From positions 1 to 64,000 of the forward strand of contig DASXBZ010000198.1 of NCBI GenBank assembly GCA_036491435.1: a stretch of 64,000 nucleotides of DNA. Reading direction: 5' to 3'. This stretch comes from Bog-473 sp036491435 (lineage in GTDB: Bacteria > Actinomycetota > Acidimicrobiia > Acidimicrobiales > RAAP-2). Both the position numbers and the translations under genes were made by a program. The stretch's first letter is position 1; every line of letters begins with the position of its first letter. Below are positions 25,579 through 34,348 of this stretch, piece after piece. Below the pieces are notes generated by a model that worked only from the letters and a program-made list of their open reading frames with translations, had not been told where the DNA came from and did no database searches.

Positions 25579-27129
25579 TCACGTTGCCGGCTGGCGCAGG
25601 CGGAAGCGTTGCACCTTGCCACTCGCGGTGAGCGGGAGATCCTGGACGAACTGCACCTCCCGCGGCACCTTGTAGTTGGCCATGTGCTCGCGACACCAGG
25701 CGATGAGCTGCGCTTCGTCGACGGCTTGGCCGCCGCGGCGCACAACGTACGCCCGCGCCACCTCGCCCAGCCGGTCGTCGGGCACGCCGACGACCGCAAC
25801 CTGGGCCACGCCGGGATGGGTGAGCATGATGCCCTCGATCTCGGCGGGGAAGGCGTTGAAGCCGCCGACGATGAACATGTCCTTCTTGCGATCGGTGATG
25901 CGGAGGTTCCCGTCGTCGCCGAGGAAGCCGATGTCCCCCGTCCGCAGGTAGCCCCCGTCGTCGATGGCTTCGGCGGTGGCCTCGGGATCGTCGAAGTAGC
26001 CGCGCATGACATTGAAGCCCTTCACGAGGATCTCGCCGGTCTCACCTGTCGGCACCGTGGCGCCCTTCTCGTCGGCCACTCGCACCGACACGCCGGGCAG
26101 AGGCCGTCCCACCGTCGTGGCGATGACCTCGGACGGGTCGTCGTGGTGGCACATGCTCACCGTGCCCGTCGTCTCCGTGAGCCCGTAGCCGGTCACCACC
26201 GAAGCGATGTGCAGGTCCTCGCGCATCCGTCGCACTACTTCGACGGGCACCGTGGCGGCGCCGGTCACCGAGAGTCGCAGCGAGCTGAGGTCGAACTGCG
26301 CACGCTCGGGGTGCTCCAGCATCGACTGGAACACCGTGGGCGGTCCCGGCAGGACTGTGATGCGCTCTTGCGCGACCCGCTGCATCACCACGCCGGCGTC
26401 GAAGACCGCATGAGGCAGAACAGTGGCGCCGCGGAGTACGCAGGCCAGCACGGCTGACTTCAGGCCAGCGGTGTGGAAGAAGGGGTAGACGCAGAGATAG
26501 CGGTCGCCTCGCTGGAGCCCGACGGCGTCGCTCCAAGCCTCGTAGGTGCGGACGCTCGGACCGTGGCCGAGCATGGCCCCCTTGGGGGCACCGGTGGTCC
26601 CTGAGGTGAAGACGATGTCTGCGAGGTCGTCGTCGCCCACGACAGGGAGCGGACGATCGCCATCCGCCGCACCACGCGCCACGAAGTCGTCCCAGCGGAC
26701 GGTGCCGGTGTGTGCTGGTCCCTCGACGACCACCGTCTCGCGCAAGCTGGGTAGGTCAGCGGCCTCCAGCAGGCCGACCAGGTTGGTGCCGACGGCGTCG
26801 GTGCTGGCCAGGAGGACGGAGGTGCCGGAGCGTCCCAAGACATGGGCCGCCTCCATCCCCTTGAAGCGCGTGTTCACAGGGACGAGAACGGCGCCAGCCG
26901 CGTAGACGCCGAAGCTCGCGGCGATCCAGTGTGCGCTGTTGGGGGACCACAGGGCCACCCGATCACCCGGACGAACGCCGCTGGCGGCCAGGGCCCGGGC
27001 GACGCGCAGCGACTCGTCGTGCAACTGGGCGAAGGTCCAGCGGTCGCTGCGGTCGACGACGGCCTCGGCGTCACCGAAGTCGCGGGCGGCCCGTTCCAGC
27101 GCGGCCGGGATTGTCTGGGGGCGTGCCAA
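25579..27129 (-). CDS. AMP-dependent acyl-CoA synthetase (FadD3-like)
   Basis: ANL ligase of about 516 residues. Motifs: VALWSPNSAHW, IVFTSGTTGAPKGAML, TGYGLTETTGTVSM, YLRTGDIGFLG, DRKKDMFIVGGFNAFPAE and TASGKVQRFRLR. Its length and N-terminus (IPAALERAARDFGDAEAV) recall FadD3-type ligases of steroid ring catabolism, but this is a by-eye impression. The start is uncertain: TTG 27129 gives MARPQTIPAALERAARDFG and lies 10 bases beyond the stop of the CoA-transferase gene; the upstream open frame overlaps that gene. It sits between CoA-transferase and thiolase-like genes. Confidence 0.83.
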   Translation of the reverse strand: MARPQTIPAALERAARDFGDAEAVVDRSDRWTFAQLHDESLRVARALAASGVRPGDRVALWSPNSAHWIAASFGVYAAGAVLVPVNTRFKGMEAAHVLGRSGTSVLLASTDAVGTNLVGLLEAADLPSLRETVVVEGPAHTGTVRWDDFVARGAADGDRPLPVVGDDDLADIVFTSGTTGAPKGAMLGHGPSVRTYEAWSDAVGLQRGDRYLCVYPFFHTAGLKSAVLACVLRGATVLPHAVFDAGVVMQRVAQERITVLPGPPTVFQSMLEHPERAQFDLSSLRLSVTGAATVPVEVVRRMREDLHIASVVTGYGLTETTGTVSMCHHDDPSEVIATTVGRPLPGVSVRVADEKGATVPTGETGEILVKGFNVMRGYFDDPEATAEAIDDGGYLRTGDIGFLGDDGNLRITDRKKDMFIVGGFNAFPAEIEGIMLTHPGVAQVAVVGVPDDRLGEVARAYVVRRGGQAVDEAQLIAWCREHMANYKVPREVQFVQDLPLTASGKVQRFRLRQPAT

Positions 27130-27139
27130 CCGCTCGGAG

Positions 27140-28378
27140 CTAGGAGACAACGCCGGCGGAGCGCAGGGCAGCCACGTCGTCGATGGACAGACCGAGCTCC
27201 TTGGCCAGGACGTCGTCGGTGTCTTCGCCCACCCACGGCACCCGCGTGTCGGGCGTGCCGGGCGCGGTGAGGATCCGCACTGGGTTGCCCGGGGTGAGGA
27301 CCGGACTCCCCCCACCCTGCGGCCGGGCGATGCCGACCAGCATGCCGTGGGCGTCGACGTGCGGGTCACCGACGAGCTCCTCGTCGCGCAAGCACGGCCC
27401 CGCCGCGATGCCGGCGGCACCGAGTTCGGCGCAGGCTTGTTCCCGCGTCTTGTCGGAAGCCCACTGCTCGATGGCGGGACGGATGACGTCCTCGAGGTGG
27501 TCGACCCATCCCTGCCGCGTCGACAGTCGGTCGTCGGTCCGCCATTCTGGGTGGCCCACGATGTCAGCCAGGCGTTCGAAATAGTGCTCGCGGGTCACCT
27601 GAACGATGATCCAACCGTCGCCGGCCCGGAATCCGTCGTTGATCAGCGGACCCACCTCGCCGTTTTTCAGGCCCATCGACCAGAAGTTGGACACGATGTC
27701 GGTCATGGCGAGCACCGAGTCGAACATGGCGACGTCGACGTGCTGGGGCTGGCCCGTCCGATCGCGTTCGCGCAGCGCGGCGAGGAGGCCCACGGTGGCA
27801 AACAGCGCAGCACTGATGTCACCCAGGCCTCCGACGGGGGAAGCCTCCGGCGGCCGGTCCCCCTTCTGTTTCATGGCATAGATGCCCGACATGGCCTCGA
27901 CGATCGGGGCGAAAGCCATCCGGTCGCGGTAAGGGGAGCTGGTCACGTTGCCGAACCCTGACACCGAGACGTAGACGCAGCGCGGGTTTACCGCGACGAG
28001 GTCTTTGAAGCCGAGTCCCAGCTTGGACATGGCCCCGGCACGGAAGTTCTCGGCGATCACGTCGAAGCGGGGGGCCATATCGAGCACCAGTTGGCGCCCG
28101 GCGGGGTTCTTCAGGTCAACGCAGATGCTGCGCTTCCCGAGGTTGTTCCGCAGGAAGGTGGCACCCATCGGCCGTCCCTCCGGATCGGGCACCGACGGTT
28201 GAGAGCTGCGGCCCAGTTCGCCGCCGGGTGGCTCCACCTTCACGACGTCGGCCCCCAGTCGGGCCAGCAGCTGGGTGGCGAACGGCAATGCCTGCATCTG
28301 CTCGAGTGCCAACACCCGGATGCCCGTCAACGGGCCCGACGACCGCCGGTCCGAAGGCTCAGCGGCCACATCGACCAT
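27140..28378 (-). CDS. CaiB/BaiF (family III) CoA-transferase
   Basis: Single-domain family III CoA-transferase of 412 residues. The frame is open to 28453, but ATG 28378 begins MVDVAAEPSDRRSSGPLTG. Motifs: LTGIRVLALEQMQALPFA, LGADVVKVEPPGGELGR, GKRSICVDLKNPAGRQ and YVSVSGFG. The usual nucleophilic Asp after RDR appears as Ala (MAFAPIVEAMSG), a variant seen in related proteins; activity is uncertain. It heads the minus-strand unit with ligase, thiolase-like and DUF35 genes. Its start codon lies inside an 18-base inverted repeat, so repression there would block initiation. Confidence 0.84.
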   Translation of the reverse strand: MVDVAAEPSDRRSSGPLTGIRVLALEQMQALPFATQLLARLGADVVKVEPPGGELGRSSQPSVPDPEGRPMGATFLRNNLGKRSICVDLKNPAGRQLVLDMAPRFDVIAENFRAGAMSKLGLGFKDLVAVNPRCVYVSVSGFGNVTSSPYRDRMAFAPIVEAMSGIYAMKQKGDRPPEASPVGGLGDISAALFATVGLLAALRERDRTGQPQHVDVAMFDSVLAMTDIVSNFWSMGLKNGEVGPLINDGFRAGDGWIIVQVTREHYFERLADIVGHPEWRTDDRLSTRQGWVDHLEDVIRPAIEQWASDKTREQACAELGAAGIAAGPCLRDEELVGDPHVDAHGMLVGIARPQGGGSPVLTPGNPVRILTAPGTPDTRVPWVGEDTDDVLAKELGLSIDDVAALRSAGVVS

Positions 28379-28391
28379 ATTTGTATATGGT
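28374..28391. promoter_or_regulatory. Operator-like inverted repeat over a start codon
   Basis: ACCATA and TATGGT form perfect six-base arms around TTTGTA. The left arm includes the start codon of the minus-strand CoA-transferase gene, and the same element lies 103 bases before the divergent ECH gene. The AT-rich composition stands out from its surroundings. On the minus strand TACCAT (28387-28392) could be a -10 box eight bases from ATG. Confidence 0.45.
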
Positions 28392-28493
28392 ATCTGATTT
28401 TCGGGATCTCCCCGCCGGCCTTCAGGACACCGCGCCACAACGTCGCGGGTCATTTCGGACTCACGGGGGGGTCAGGAAGCGAGGAGCGACGCG

Positions 28494-29273
28494 GTGGCCG
28501 GAACGGTACGGCTAGAGGTCGACGGTGCGATCGCCACCATCACCAACGTCAATCCGGAGAAGCACAACGCCTTCGACGACGACATGGACGCCCAGCTCTT
28601 CGACGTCCTGGCCGAGTTGCAGACGATGCCGGACGTTCGTGCCGTCATCTGGCGGGGCGAGGGGAAGTCCTTCTCCTCCGGACGAGACGTCGGCGCGTTC
28701 GGTGGCGCCGACTCGGGATTGACCCATCACGAACTGATGCGGCGTGGGCATCGCGGCATCCGTGCCATCTTCGAGCTCGACGCGCCAATCGTGGTCGCGT
28801 TGCAGGGCTGGGCCATCGGGGGCTCGTTCCAGCGAGCCTTGCTGTGTGACATCCGGGTGGCCGCCGAGGGCGCCCGCTTCATGCTGCCGGAGGTCGGACA
28901 CGGCGTGATCCCCGACACGGGCGGCGTCGCCCGCCTCTTCCAGATCTGCGGGCACGGGGTCGCCGCCGACATGGTGCTCACGGGCCGGGTGATGGGAGCG
29001 GACGAGGCTCTAGGGCACGGGGTCGTCTCCCGGGTGGTGCCGCCGGAGCGCCTGGACGAAGAAGTGCGCGCCATCGCCGAGAAGATCGCCGAGGCGCCGG
29101 CGGTGACGGTGCGTGCGGCTCGCCGGATCCTGGATCACCTGGCTGTGCCCGAGGTGGTCGCGTCAATGGACGAGGAGATGATCGCTCAGACCTTCATCGC
29201 GCGTTCCGACGACATGGCCGAGTTGCGGGCCGCCCGGGCCCAGGACCGCCCGCCCGAGTACAAAGGGAGCTGA
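28494..29273 (+). CDS. Enoyl-CoA hydratase/isomerase family protein
   Basis: Crotonase-fold protein of 259 residues. GTG 28494 follows GGAG. Motifs: TNVNPEKHNAFDDDM, GKSFSSGRDVGAFGG (Ser-Ser in the first oxyanion segment), QGWAIGGSFQRALLCDIRVA and MLPEVGHGVIPDTGG. It begins a five-gene plus-strand unit (ECH, SDR, ECH, ligase, hydrolase) with overlapping or closely spaced genes, divergent from the CoA-transferase unit. The exact reaction among hydratase, isomerase or hydrolase cannot be fixed. Confidence 0.85.
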   Translation: MAGTVRLEVDGAIATITNVNPEKHNAFDDDMDAQLFDVLAELQTMPDVRAVIWRGEGKSFSSGRDVGAFGGADSGLTHHELMRRGHRGIRAIFELDAPIVVALQGWAIGGSFQRALLCDIRVAAEGARFMLPEVGHGVIPDTGGVARLFQICGHGVAADMVLTGRVMGADEALGHGVVSRVVPPERLDEEVRAIAEKIAEAPAVTVRAARRILDHLAVPEVVASMDEEMIAQTFIARSDDMAELRAARAQDRPPEYKGS

Positions 29274-29274
29274 C

Positions 29275-30162
29275 GTGGCCGGACTGCCCGAACCCCCGCC
29301 TGCCGGGGCGACCGCACTGCCGCCTGGAACCTTCGACGGTGTGCCCGTCTTCATCACTGGCGCGGGCACCGGGCTCGGCAAGTCGATCGCGCTGGAGTTC
29401 GCCCGTCTCGGTGCCGCGGTGGTTGTCGCCAGCCGCAGTCAGGAGCACCTCGACGCCGGTTTCGCCGCCGTGAGCGAGATGGGAGGCCAGGCGCTCGCGG
29501 TCACGTGCGACATCCGCGAGCCGGAACAGATCGCCGCCGCCTTCGACGCAGCCCAAGCCACGTTCGGCCTCCCAGGTGTGTTGGTGAACAACGCCGCAGC
29601 GAACTTCCCGGTGCCAGCGGAGGACATGTCACCCAACGCGTGGCGGACGGTGGTCGACATCACCCTCAACGGGACGTTCTTTTGCTCACGCGAGTTCGCG
29701 CGACGGCACATCGCGGCCGGCACGCCCGGATCGATCATCGACGTAGGCGCGTCGTACGCCTGGACAGGCGGTCCGGGGTTCGCCCACTCGGCCGCGGCCA
29801 AGGCCGGTGTGAAGAACATGGTCGAGACACTGGCCGTGGAGTGGGGTCCCTATGGGATTGCGGTCAACGGGCTCGTCCCGGGGCTCTTCCCGCACGAGGA
29901 CATGACAGCGGACATACAAGGCAACCTCGAGCGAACGAGCGACAAGGACGCGTGCCAGCCGGCACTGCGCGTGGGGCGGCTACGCGAGCTCGGGTGGGCC
30001 GCCACCTTCCTCGCCTCGCCCTATGCACGGTTCATCTCGGGACATGTCCTCGTGGTGGACGGCGCCAACTGGCAACGCCGCATGCTGACGAATCCGCCGG
30101 TGGTCACGGTCCGCGACCAGATGGGTCGCCCGCCGTTCGACCCCGATGCCCGCACCCGTTGA
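29275..30162 (+). CDS. SDR-family oxidoreductase
   Basis: Short-chain dehydrogenase/reductase of 295 residues starting at GTG 29275, one base after the preceding stop. The coenzyme motif is TGAGTGLGKS, followed by VNNAAANFPVP and VDGANWQRRM at the C-terminus. At the active site the usual Y-x-x-x-K is not obvious: the expected region reads SYAWTGGPGFAHSAAAKAGV, where Lys is kept and His-Ser-Ala-Ala replaces Tyr-x-x-x. This resembles 2,4-dienoyl-CoA reductase-type SDRs, which also lack the classical Tyr. A dienoyl-CoA reductase role is therefore possible. Confidence 0.8.
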   Translation: MAGLPEPPPAGATALPPGTFDGVPVFITGAGTGLGKSIALEFARLGAAVVVASRSQEHLDAGFAAVSEMGGQALAVTCDIREPEQIAAAFDAAQATFGLPGVLVNNAAANFPVPAEDMSPNAWRTVVDITLNGTFFCSREFARRHIAAGTPGSIIDVGASYAWTGGPGFAHSAAAKAGVKNMVETLAVEWGPYGIAVNGLVPGLFPHEDMTADIQGNLERTSDKDACQPALRVGRLRELGWAATFLASPYARFISGHVLVVDGANWQRRMLTNPPVVTVRDQMGRPPFDPDARTR

Positions 30163-30181
30163 GCGAAGTTCGGAGGAGAAG

Positions 30182-30952
30182 GTGAGCAGGCCCGTCGGAC
30201 CGGTCCGCGTCGAAGAATCCGATGCGATCACGACCGTCGTGCTGGACGATCCCGGGACGCGCAACGCGCTCTCGTGGGACCTGGTCCGCGCACTGAGCGA
30301 GGCGGTCGAGGGCGCGGCAGCCCGCGGCTCGCGTGCGCTCGTCCTGCGCAACACCCCACCCGTTTTCTCCGCCGGCGGGTCGGTGGACGAGCTCCTCGAG
30401 CCCAAGGTCGGCCTCGAAGACATCTATCGGGCGTTCCACGCTCTGGACGATGCACCGATGCCCACCGTGGCGGCGATCGACGGCGCAGCGATCGGCGCCG
30501 GCATCACGTTGTTCCTCTGCTGCGATATGTCGATCTGCACGCCCGCGTCGCGCTTCGACCTCCGATTCCTCGAGGTCGGGATCCACCCAGGCGGCGGCGC
30601 GCTCTGGCGGCTCGAGCAGGTAGTGGGAAGGCAGGGCGCAGCTGCGCTCGCACTGTTCGGAGAGGTGCTCGACGGCGAGGAAGCCGCGCGTCGCGGGTTG
30701 GTGTGGCGGTGCGTGGGGGCCGACGACTTGGCTGCTGAGGCGCGCCGACTGGCAGAGAAAGCGGCGTCGCGGGATCCTGAGCTGGTGTCGAGGACCAAGC
30801 AGACCTTGGCGTCGATCGCCGCGGTCGACGAACCCGCGGCCGCCATCGCCATCGAGTTGGCGGCGCAGCGCTGGTCGATGGAGCGGCCGGCCTTCCAAGC
30901 GTCCCTGGGCGAGCTGCGCGAACGCCTCGGGCGACCGGGCAGGACGAGCTGA
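30182..30952 (+). CDS. Enoyl-CoA hydratase/isomerase family protein
   Basis: Crotonase-fold protein of 256 residues. GTG 30182 is chosen over the upstream ATG at 30146 because GGAGGAG stands directly before it and the conserved sequence starts soon after. Motifs: DDPGTRNALSWDL, PVFSAGGSVDELL (first oxyanion segment), DGAAIGAGITLFLCCDMSI and LRFLEVGIHPGGGA. Its stop overlaps the ATG of the following ligase (TGATG). The gene is fourth in the set of six crotonase-fold proteins whose oxyanion segments differ, suggesting separate reactions or substrates. Confidence 0.84.
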   Translation: MSRPVGPVRVEESDAITTVVLDDPGTRNALSWDLVRALSEAVEGAAARGSRALVLRNTPPVFSAGGSVDELLEPKVGLEDIYRAFHALDDAPMPTVAAIDGAAIGAGITLFLCCDMSICTPASRFDLRFLEVGIHPGGGALWRLEQVVGRQGAAALALFGEVLDGEEAARRGLVWRCVGADDLAAEARRLAEKAASRDPELVSRTKQTLASIAAVDEPAAAIAIELAAQRWSMERPAFQASLGELRERLGRPGRTS

Positions 30953-32565
30953 TGAGGTCGATGGCCGACGCCTGGGCGGCCCGGGCCGGCGACGACACCC
31001 CGGGACTGCGTTACGAGGATTCGGAGTGGTCCTGGAACGCCGTCGTCGCCGAGGCAGCCCGGCGTGCGGCATGGTGGTCCGACCAACGCGTCGACGGGCC
31101 ACCGCACATCGGTGTCTTGTTGGGCAACGTCCCGGAACATCACTTCTGGCTCGGCGCGTGCGCGCTCTCGGGTGCGGTGTACGTCGGGGCCAACCCCACG
31201 CATCCTGGTCCCGCCCTGGCCAGCGAACTGAGTTTCACCCGTTGTCAGTTGCTGGTGACCGACCGCGCTCACCTCGAGCTCGTCGAGGGCCAGGATCTCG
31301 GGCCGGCCATGGGGATCGCTACTGCGGACAACCCGCGTGTCCGCCTGGTCGACGGCAACTCCGCCCTGCCCCCGGCCCCCGACCTCCCTGATGTCGACGC
31401 CGTCGAGGACGTCACGCTGGGCTATCTCATCTTCACCTCGGGTACCTCGGGCTCGGCCAAGGCGTGCCGGTGCACCCAGGGCCGGATGGTCGTCATCGGC
31501 GCCTCGTTGGCGCAGCGTTACGGGTTCGACTCCGACAGCTGTTGCTACCTGTCGATGCCGCTCTTCCACTCCAACTGCCTCATGTCGGGCTGGGCGCCTG
31601 CGGTGGTCGGTGGCGCCACCATCGCACTTCCCACCGGTGGACGGTTTTCCGCCTCGGGCTTCCTCCCTGACGTACGCCGCCACGGTGTGACCTACTGGAA
31701 TTATGTGGGACGTCCGCTCTCCTACGTCCTGGCCACACCCGAGCAGGACGATGACGCAGAGAGCACGCTGCGCGACGTGTTCGGGAACGAGGCCGCACCG
31801 GGCGACGTGGACCGTTTCGCCCGGCGGTTCGGCTGTGCCATCTCGGAGAACTACGGGTCGACGGAGGGGGGGATCGCGATCTCGCGTTCCCCGGACACGC
31901 CGGCCGGCGCGCTCGGTCCTGCCCCGCCGGGCGTCTTGGTCGTCGACCAGGACGGCAGAGAGCGCGCATTGGCCAGGTTCGACGACGGCGGCGTGCTGCT
32001 CAACGCCCTGGAGGCGGTGGGGGAAATCGTCTCCGACTCGATTCCACCCAACTTCGAGGGCTACTGGGACAACGAGGAGGCTGACCGGGCCCGGGTCCGC
32101 AATGGGTGGTACTGGTCGGGCGACCTCGCCTACAAGGACGCCAAGGGATACCTCTACTTCGCCGGCCGCGGGGACGACTGGCTGCGCGTGGACGGCGAGA
32201 ACTTCGCCGCCGCACCGGTGGTGCGCATCGTCGACCGACACCCCGACGTCGTGATCTCTGCCATCTACGCCGTGCCGGACCCATCCGTCGGTGACCAGGT
32301 GATGGCGGCCGTGCAGCTCCGGCCGGGCGCGACCTTCGACGGCGAGGCCTTCGGAGCGTTCCTCGCCGAGCAAACAGATCTCGGCCGCAAGTGGGTGCCG
32401 CGCTACGTACGGGTGTCCCCAGCGCTCCCGACAACCGCGACGTCCAAGATTCTGGTGCGACAGCTCCGGCTAGAGGGCCTGGACTGCGACGATCCGGTGT
32501 ACGAGTTCCGTGGCGAGGGGACGCTGGCGTATCTCCCACGCCCCCGGGCCGGCGCCTCGCTGTGA
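30952..32565 (+). CDS. AMP-dependent acyl-CoA synthetase
   Basis: ANL-type ligase of 537 residues. ATG 30952 shares one base with the preceding stop. Motifs: LIFTSGTSGSAKACRCTQ (a modified loop, Cys-rich after the Lys), ENYGSTEGGIAISR, WYWSGDLAYKD, RGDDWLRVDGENFAAAPV and TATSKILVRQLRLEG near the C-terminus. The layout resembles long-chain or steroid-acid ligases of the FadD17 group, but that is an impression only. It ends in a GTGA overlap with the alpha/beta-hydrolase gene, so the two are coupled. Confidence 0.84.
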   Translation: MRSMADAWAARAGDDTPGLRYEDSEWSWNAVVAEAARRAAWWSDQRVDGPPHIGVLLGNVPEHHFWLGACALSGAVYVGANPTHPGPALASELSFTRCQLLVTDRAHLELVEGQDLGPAMGIATADNPRVRLVDGNSALPPAPDLPDVDAVEDVTLGYLIFTSGTSGSAKACRCTQGRMVVIGASLAQRYGFDSDSCCYLSMPLFHSNCLMSGWAPAVVGGATIALPTGGRFSASGFLPDVRRHGVTYWNYVGRPLSYVLATPEQDDDAESTLRDVFGNEAAPGDVDRFARRFGCAISENYGSTEGGIAISRSPDTPAGALGPAPPGVLVVDQDGRERALARFDDGGVLLNALEAVGEIVSDSIPPNFEGYWDNEEADRARVRNGWYWSGDLAYKDAKGYLYFAGRGDDWLRVDGENFAAAPVVRIVDRHPDVVISAIYAVPDPSVGDQVMAAVQLRPGATFDGEAFGAFLAEQTDLGRKWVPRYVRVSPALPTTATSKILVRQLRLEGLDCDDPVYEFRGEGTLAYLPRPRAGASL

Positions 32566-33308
32566 GCACGGACGGGCCGGCCGCCGTCGCCGTGCTGCTC
32601 CATGGCGGGACGCTCACGTCCACCATGTGGGACCCCGTGCGCAGCCAGATGGCCGCCCCGTCGATCGCCGTGGACCTGCCGGGACGGCGCTACCGACCGG
32701 CCGACCTCGCCGAGGTCACGATCGGCGACTGGGTGAGCTCCGTGGTGGCGGACATTGAGGAGGCAGCGCTCACCGAGATGGTGCTGGTCGGGCATTCCTC
32801 CGGTGGGTACGTCCTGCCGGGGGTCGCAGCGACGCTGGCCGCCCGCTCGACACCCGCGCTGCGGGGGCTGGTCTTCGTCTCGGCCACCGTGCCGGCAGAC
32901 GGCGAACGCCCGATCGACTACCTCCGCGACGACATCCAGACATTGGCAAGCGATCACCGAGATCTCACGTTGGAATCCGCGCGGGGGCGGACCATTGGCG
33001 GCTTGCGGCCCGGTGAGCCTCCCATCGAGACCAATCTGGAAATCGTCGAGAACGGGCCGCGCATGGGGCTCGAGGCTCCCGGCGTCCTCTTCGAAGCGGT
33101 GTCATGGACGGGGTTTCCCGCTGACGTGCCTCGGGTCTACGTGCGTGCGCTCCGGGACAACGTAATTCCCCCCGAGTTGGCGGACCGGATGATCGCCGCT
33201 ATGGGCGGCGCGACGGTGATCGACCTCGAGGCCGGGCATCGCTCGTACGAGACGAATCCGGCCGAGTTGGCAGCCGTGATCGACAAGTGCTGCAGCACCA
33301 CCCTGTGA
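32562..33308 (+). CDS. Alpha/beta-hydrolase
   Basis: Alpha/beta-hydrolase of 248 residues starting at GTG 32562. It has an N-terminal HGGTLTS oxyanion segment, the nucleophile elbow GHSSGG with Ser at about residue 75, a probable acid in LRDNVIPP and the catalytic His in EAGHRSYETN. It may hydrolyse a thioester, ester or C-C bond. It is the last gene of the unit; a hairpin follows the stop at 33337-33361. The upstream open frame to 32391 lies inside the ligase gene. Confidence 0.82.
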   Translation: MSTDGPAAVAVLLHGGTLTSTMWDPVRSQMAAPSIAVDLPGRRYRPADLAEVTIGDWVSSVVADIEEAALTEMVLVGHSSGGYVLPGVAATLAARSTPALRGLVFVSATVPADGERPIDYLRDDIQTLASDHRDLTLESARGRTIGGLRPGEPPIETNLEIVENGPRMGLEAPGVLFEAVSWTGFPADVPRVYVRALRDNVIPPELADRMIAAMGGATVIDLEAGHRSYETNPAELAAVIDKCCSTTL

Positions 33309-33336
33309 CCGACGGGCCTTGAGGAGCCGCGGCCAG

Positions 33337-33361
33337 ACTCGGTGATCCCTCGCGACCGAGT
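33337..33361 (+). terminator. Stem-loop after the alpha/beta-hydrolase gene
   Basis: ACTCGGT and ACCGAGT form a perfect seven-base stem with an 11-base loop, 28 bases after the stop. There is no T-tract, so efficiency is uncertain. Confidence 0.4.
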
Positions 33362-33421
33362 TGCCGACCTTCGCTGCGTGGGTGGCAAATTCCAGGGGAT
33401 CGAATGGCAGAAGGAATTTGT

Positions 33422-33437
33422 GCGTTCGACCGAACGC
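33422..33437. other. Perfect inverted repeat
   Basis: GCGTTCG-AC-CGAACGC is a seven-base perfect palindrome with a two-base centre, in the convergent gap between the hydrolase and TetR genes. It may be part of the terminator region or a protein-binding site. Confidence 0.35.
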
Positions 33438-33463
33438 ATCGCGACATGCTGCTGGAGGGAAGA

Positions 33464-33480
33464 AACGGTACCTGACCGTT
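33464..33480 (-). terminator. Terminator-like hairpin after the TetR gene
   Basis: On the minus strand AACGGT and ACCGTT pair around CAGGT and are followed by TTCTT, 20 bases beyond the TetR stop. The short T-rich tail makes an intrinsic terminator plausible. Confidence 0.45.
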
Positions 33481-33500
33481 CAACTCCATTTGATCGCAAA

Positions 33501-34184
33501 CTACTCCTGGCGAGCTTCAAAATACGGCGTCAGCATTTCAGCGAACAACTCCCTACGTTGCTTCGGCTGCGATCGCGGTCGTTGGAGAGCTCCGTAAGCG
33601 ATTGAATTGTTGAGCTGTTGGCTGAAACAGAAGCCCCGAATGGCCAGAATGACGTTCGATCGAAGATTCTTCGGGATCGGCTTATCTCCCAGCGCCTCTT
33701 TGAGCAATCTGTGAATGTGTGCCGTCGAGTGATCAGCGGCCTTACGCATGGTCTGACGTACTTCTTCACTGGTACGCGGATCGTGCTCGAGGTTCAAAAT
33801 CACCTGCAGGATCGCCAAGTATTCGGGAGTGTCGTAGTGTCGAGCGAGGAGCTCGATGAGCTGATTCAGTCGGTCCCGGATCGTTGATCCCTCGATATGA
33901 GCCTGCGCAACGACTCCTTCGAGGTCTTCCGTGCTCGCCTCGAGCACGGCGAGCATCAGAGCCTCCCGAGAGCCGAAGCGGTGCTGGATGACCCCCCAAG
34001 TGACTCCTGCTCGCCGGGCGATTTCGTTTGTGCTTGAGCCGCGGTAAAAACCGAGATCAATGATGCTTTGGAGCGCAGCCTGAATGAGTCGACTCCTCAT
34101 GTCAGGCTCGCCAGGCGCGTCGAGCGTTTCGCGGTCAACTCGTCGTTTTCCTTTTGGGTTCTCAACCACGGCTAACGAACGCAC
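33501..34184 (-). CDS. TetR/AcrR-family transcriptional regulator
   Basis: Protein of 227 residues. The HTH region reads RLIQAALQSIIDLGFYRGSSTNEIARRAG and VIQHRFGSREALMLAVLEAS; the rest is helical and has DRLNQLIELLARHYDTPEYL. The first residues (KGKRRVDRETLDAPGEPD) form a basic, probably flexible arm. The gene is clearly less GC-rich than those to its left, with many AT-ending codons, and it marks the change of composition at about 33.3 kb. It stands alone between two gaps of 160-190 bases. The palindromes at 36843 and 40820 are possible targets, without direct evidence. Confidence 0.84.
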   Translation of the reverse strand: MRSLAVVENPKGKRRVDRETLDAPGEPDMRSRLIQAALQSIIDLGFYRGSSTNEIARRAGVTWGVIQHRFGSREALMLAVLEASTEDLEGVVAQAHIEGSTIRDRLNQLIELLARHYDTPEYLAILQVILNLEHDPRTSEEVRQTMRKAADHSTAHIHRLLKEALGDKPIPKNLRSNVILAIRGFCFSQQLNNSIAYGALQRPRSQPKQRRELFAEMLTPYFEARQE

Positions 34185-34348
34185 CTGAACGAAAGGTGTG
34201 GCAAGGCATGGCTGCTTACGCTATCGGCACCGTCGGCGTCTACCTGCCATGTCGGATCGTTCGGCCGGCCAGGTAAGACACGCTGTCATGACCGGTGAGC
34301 GCCGGACGAGAACCCATTCCGTCGACTGGACACGAGACAAATCCCGGC
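34185..34348. other. Intergenic gap, no gene recognised
   Basis: This stretch lies between the start of the TetR gene and the end of the fused CoA-transferase gene, both on the minus strand. No convincing coding frame, operator or terminator was found. It must hold the TetR promoter. Confidence 0.4.
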
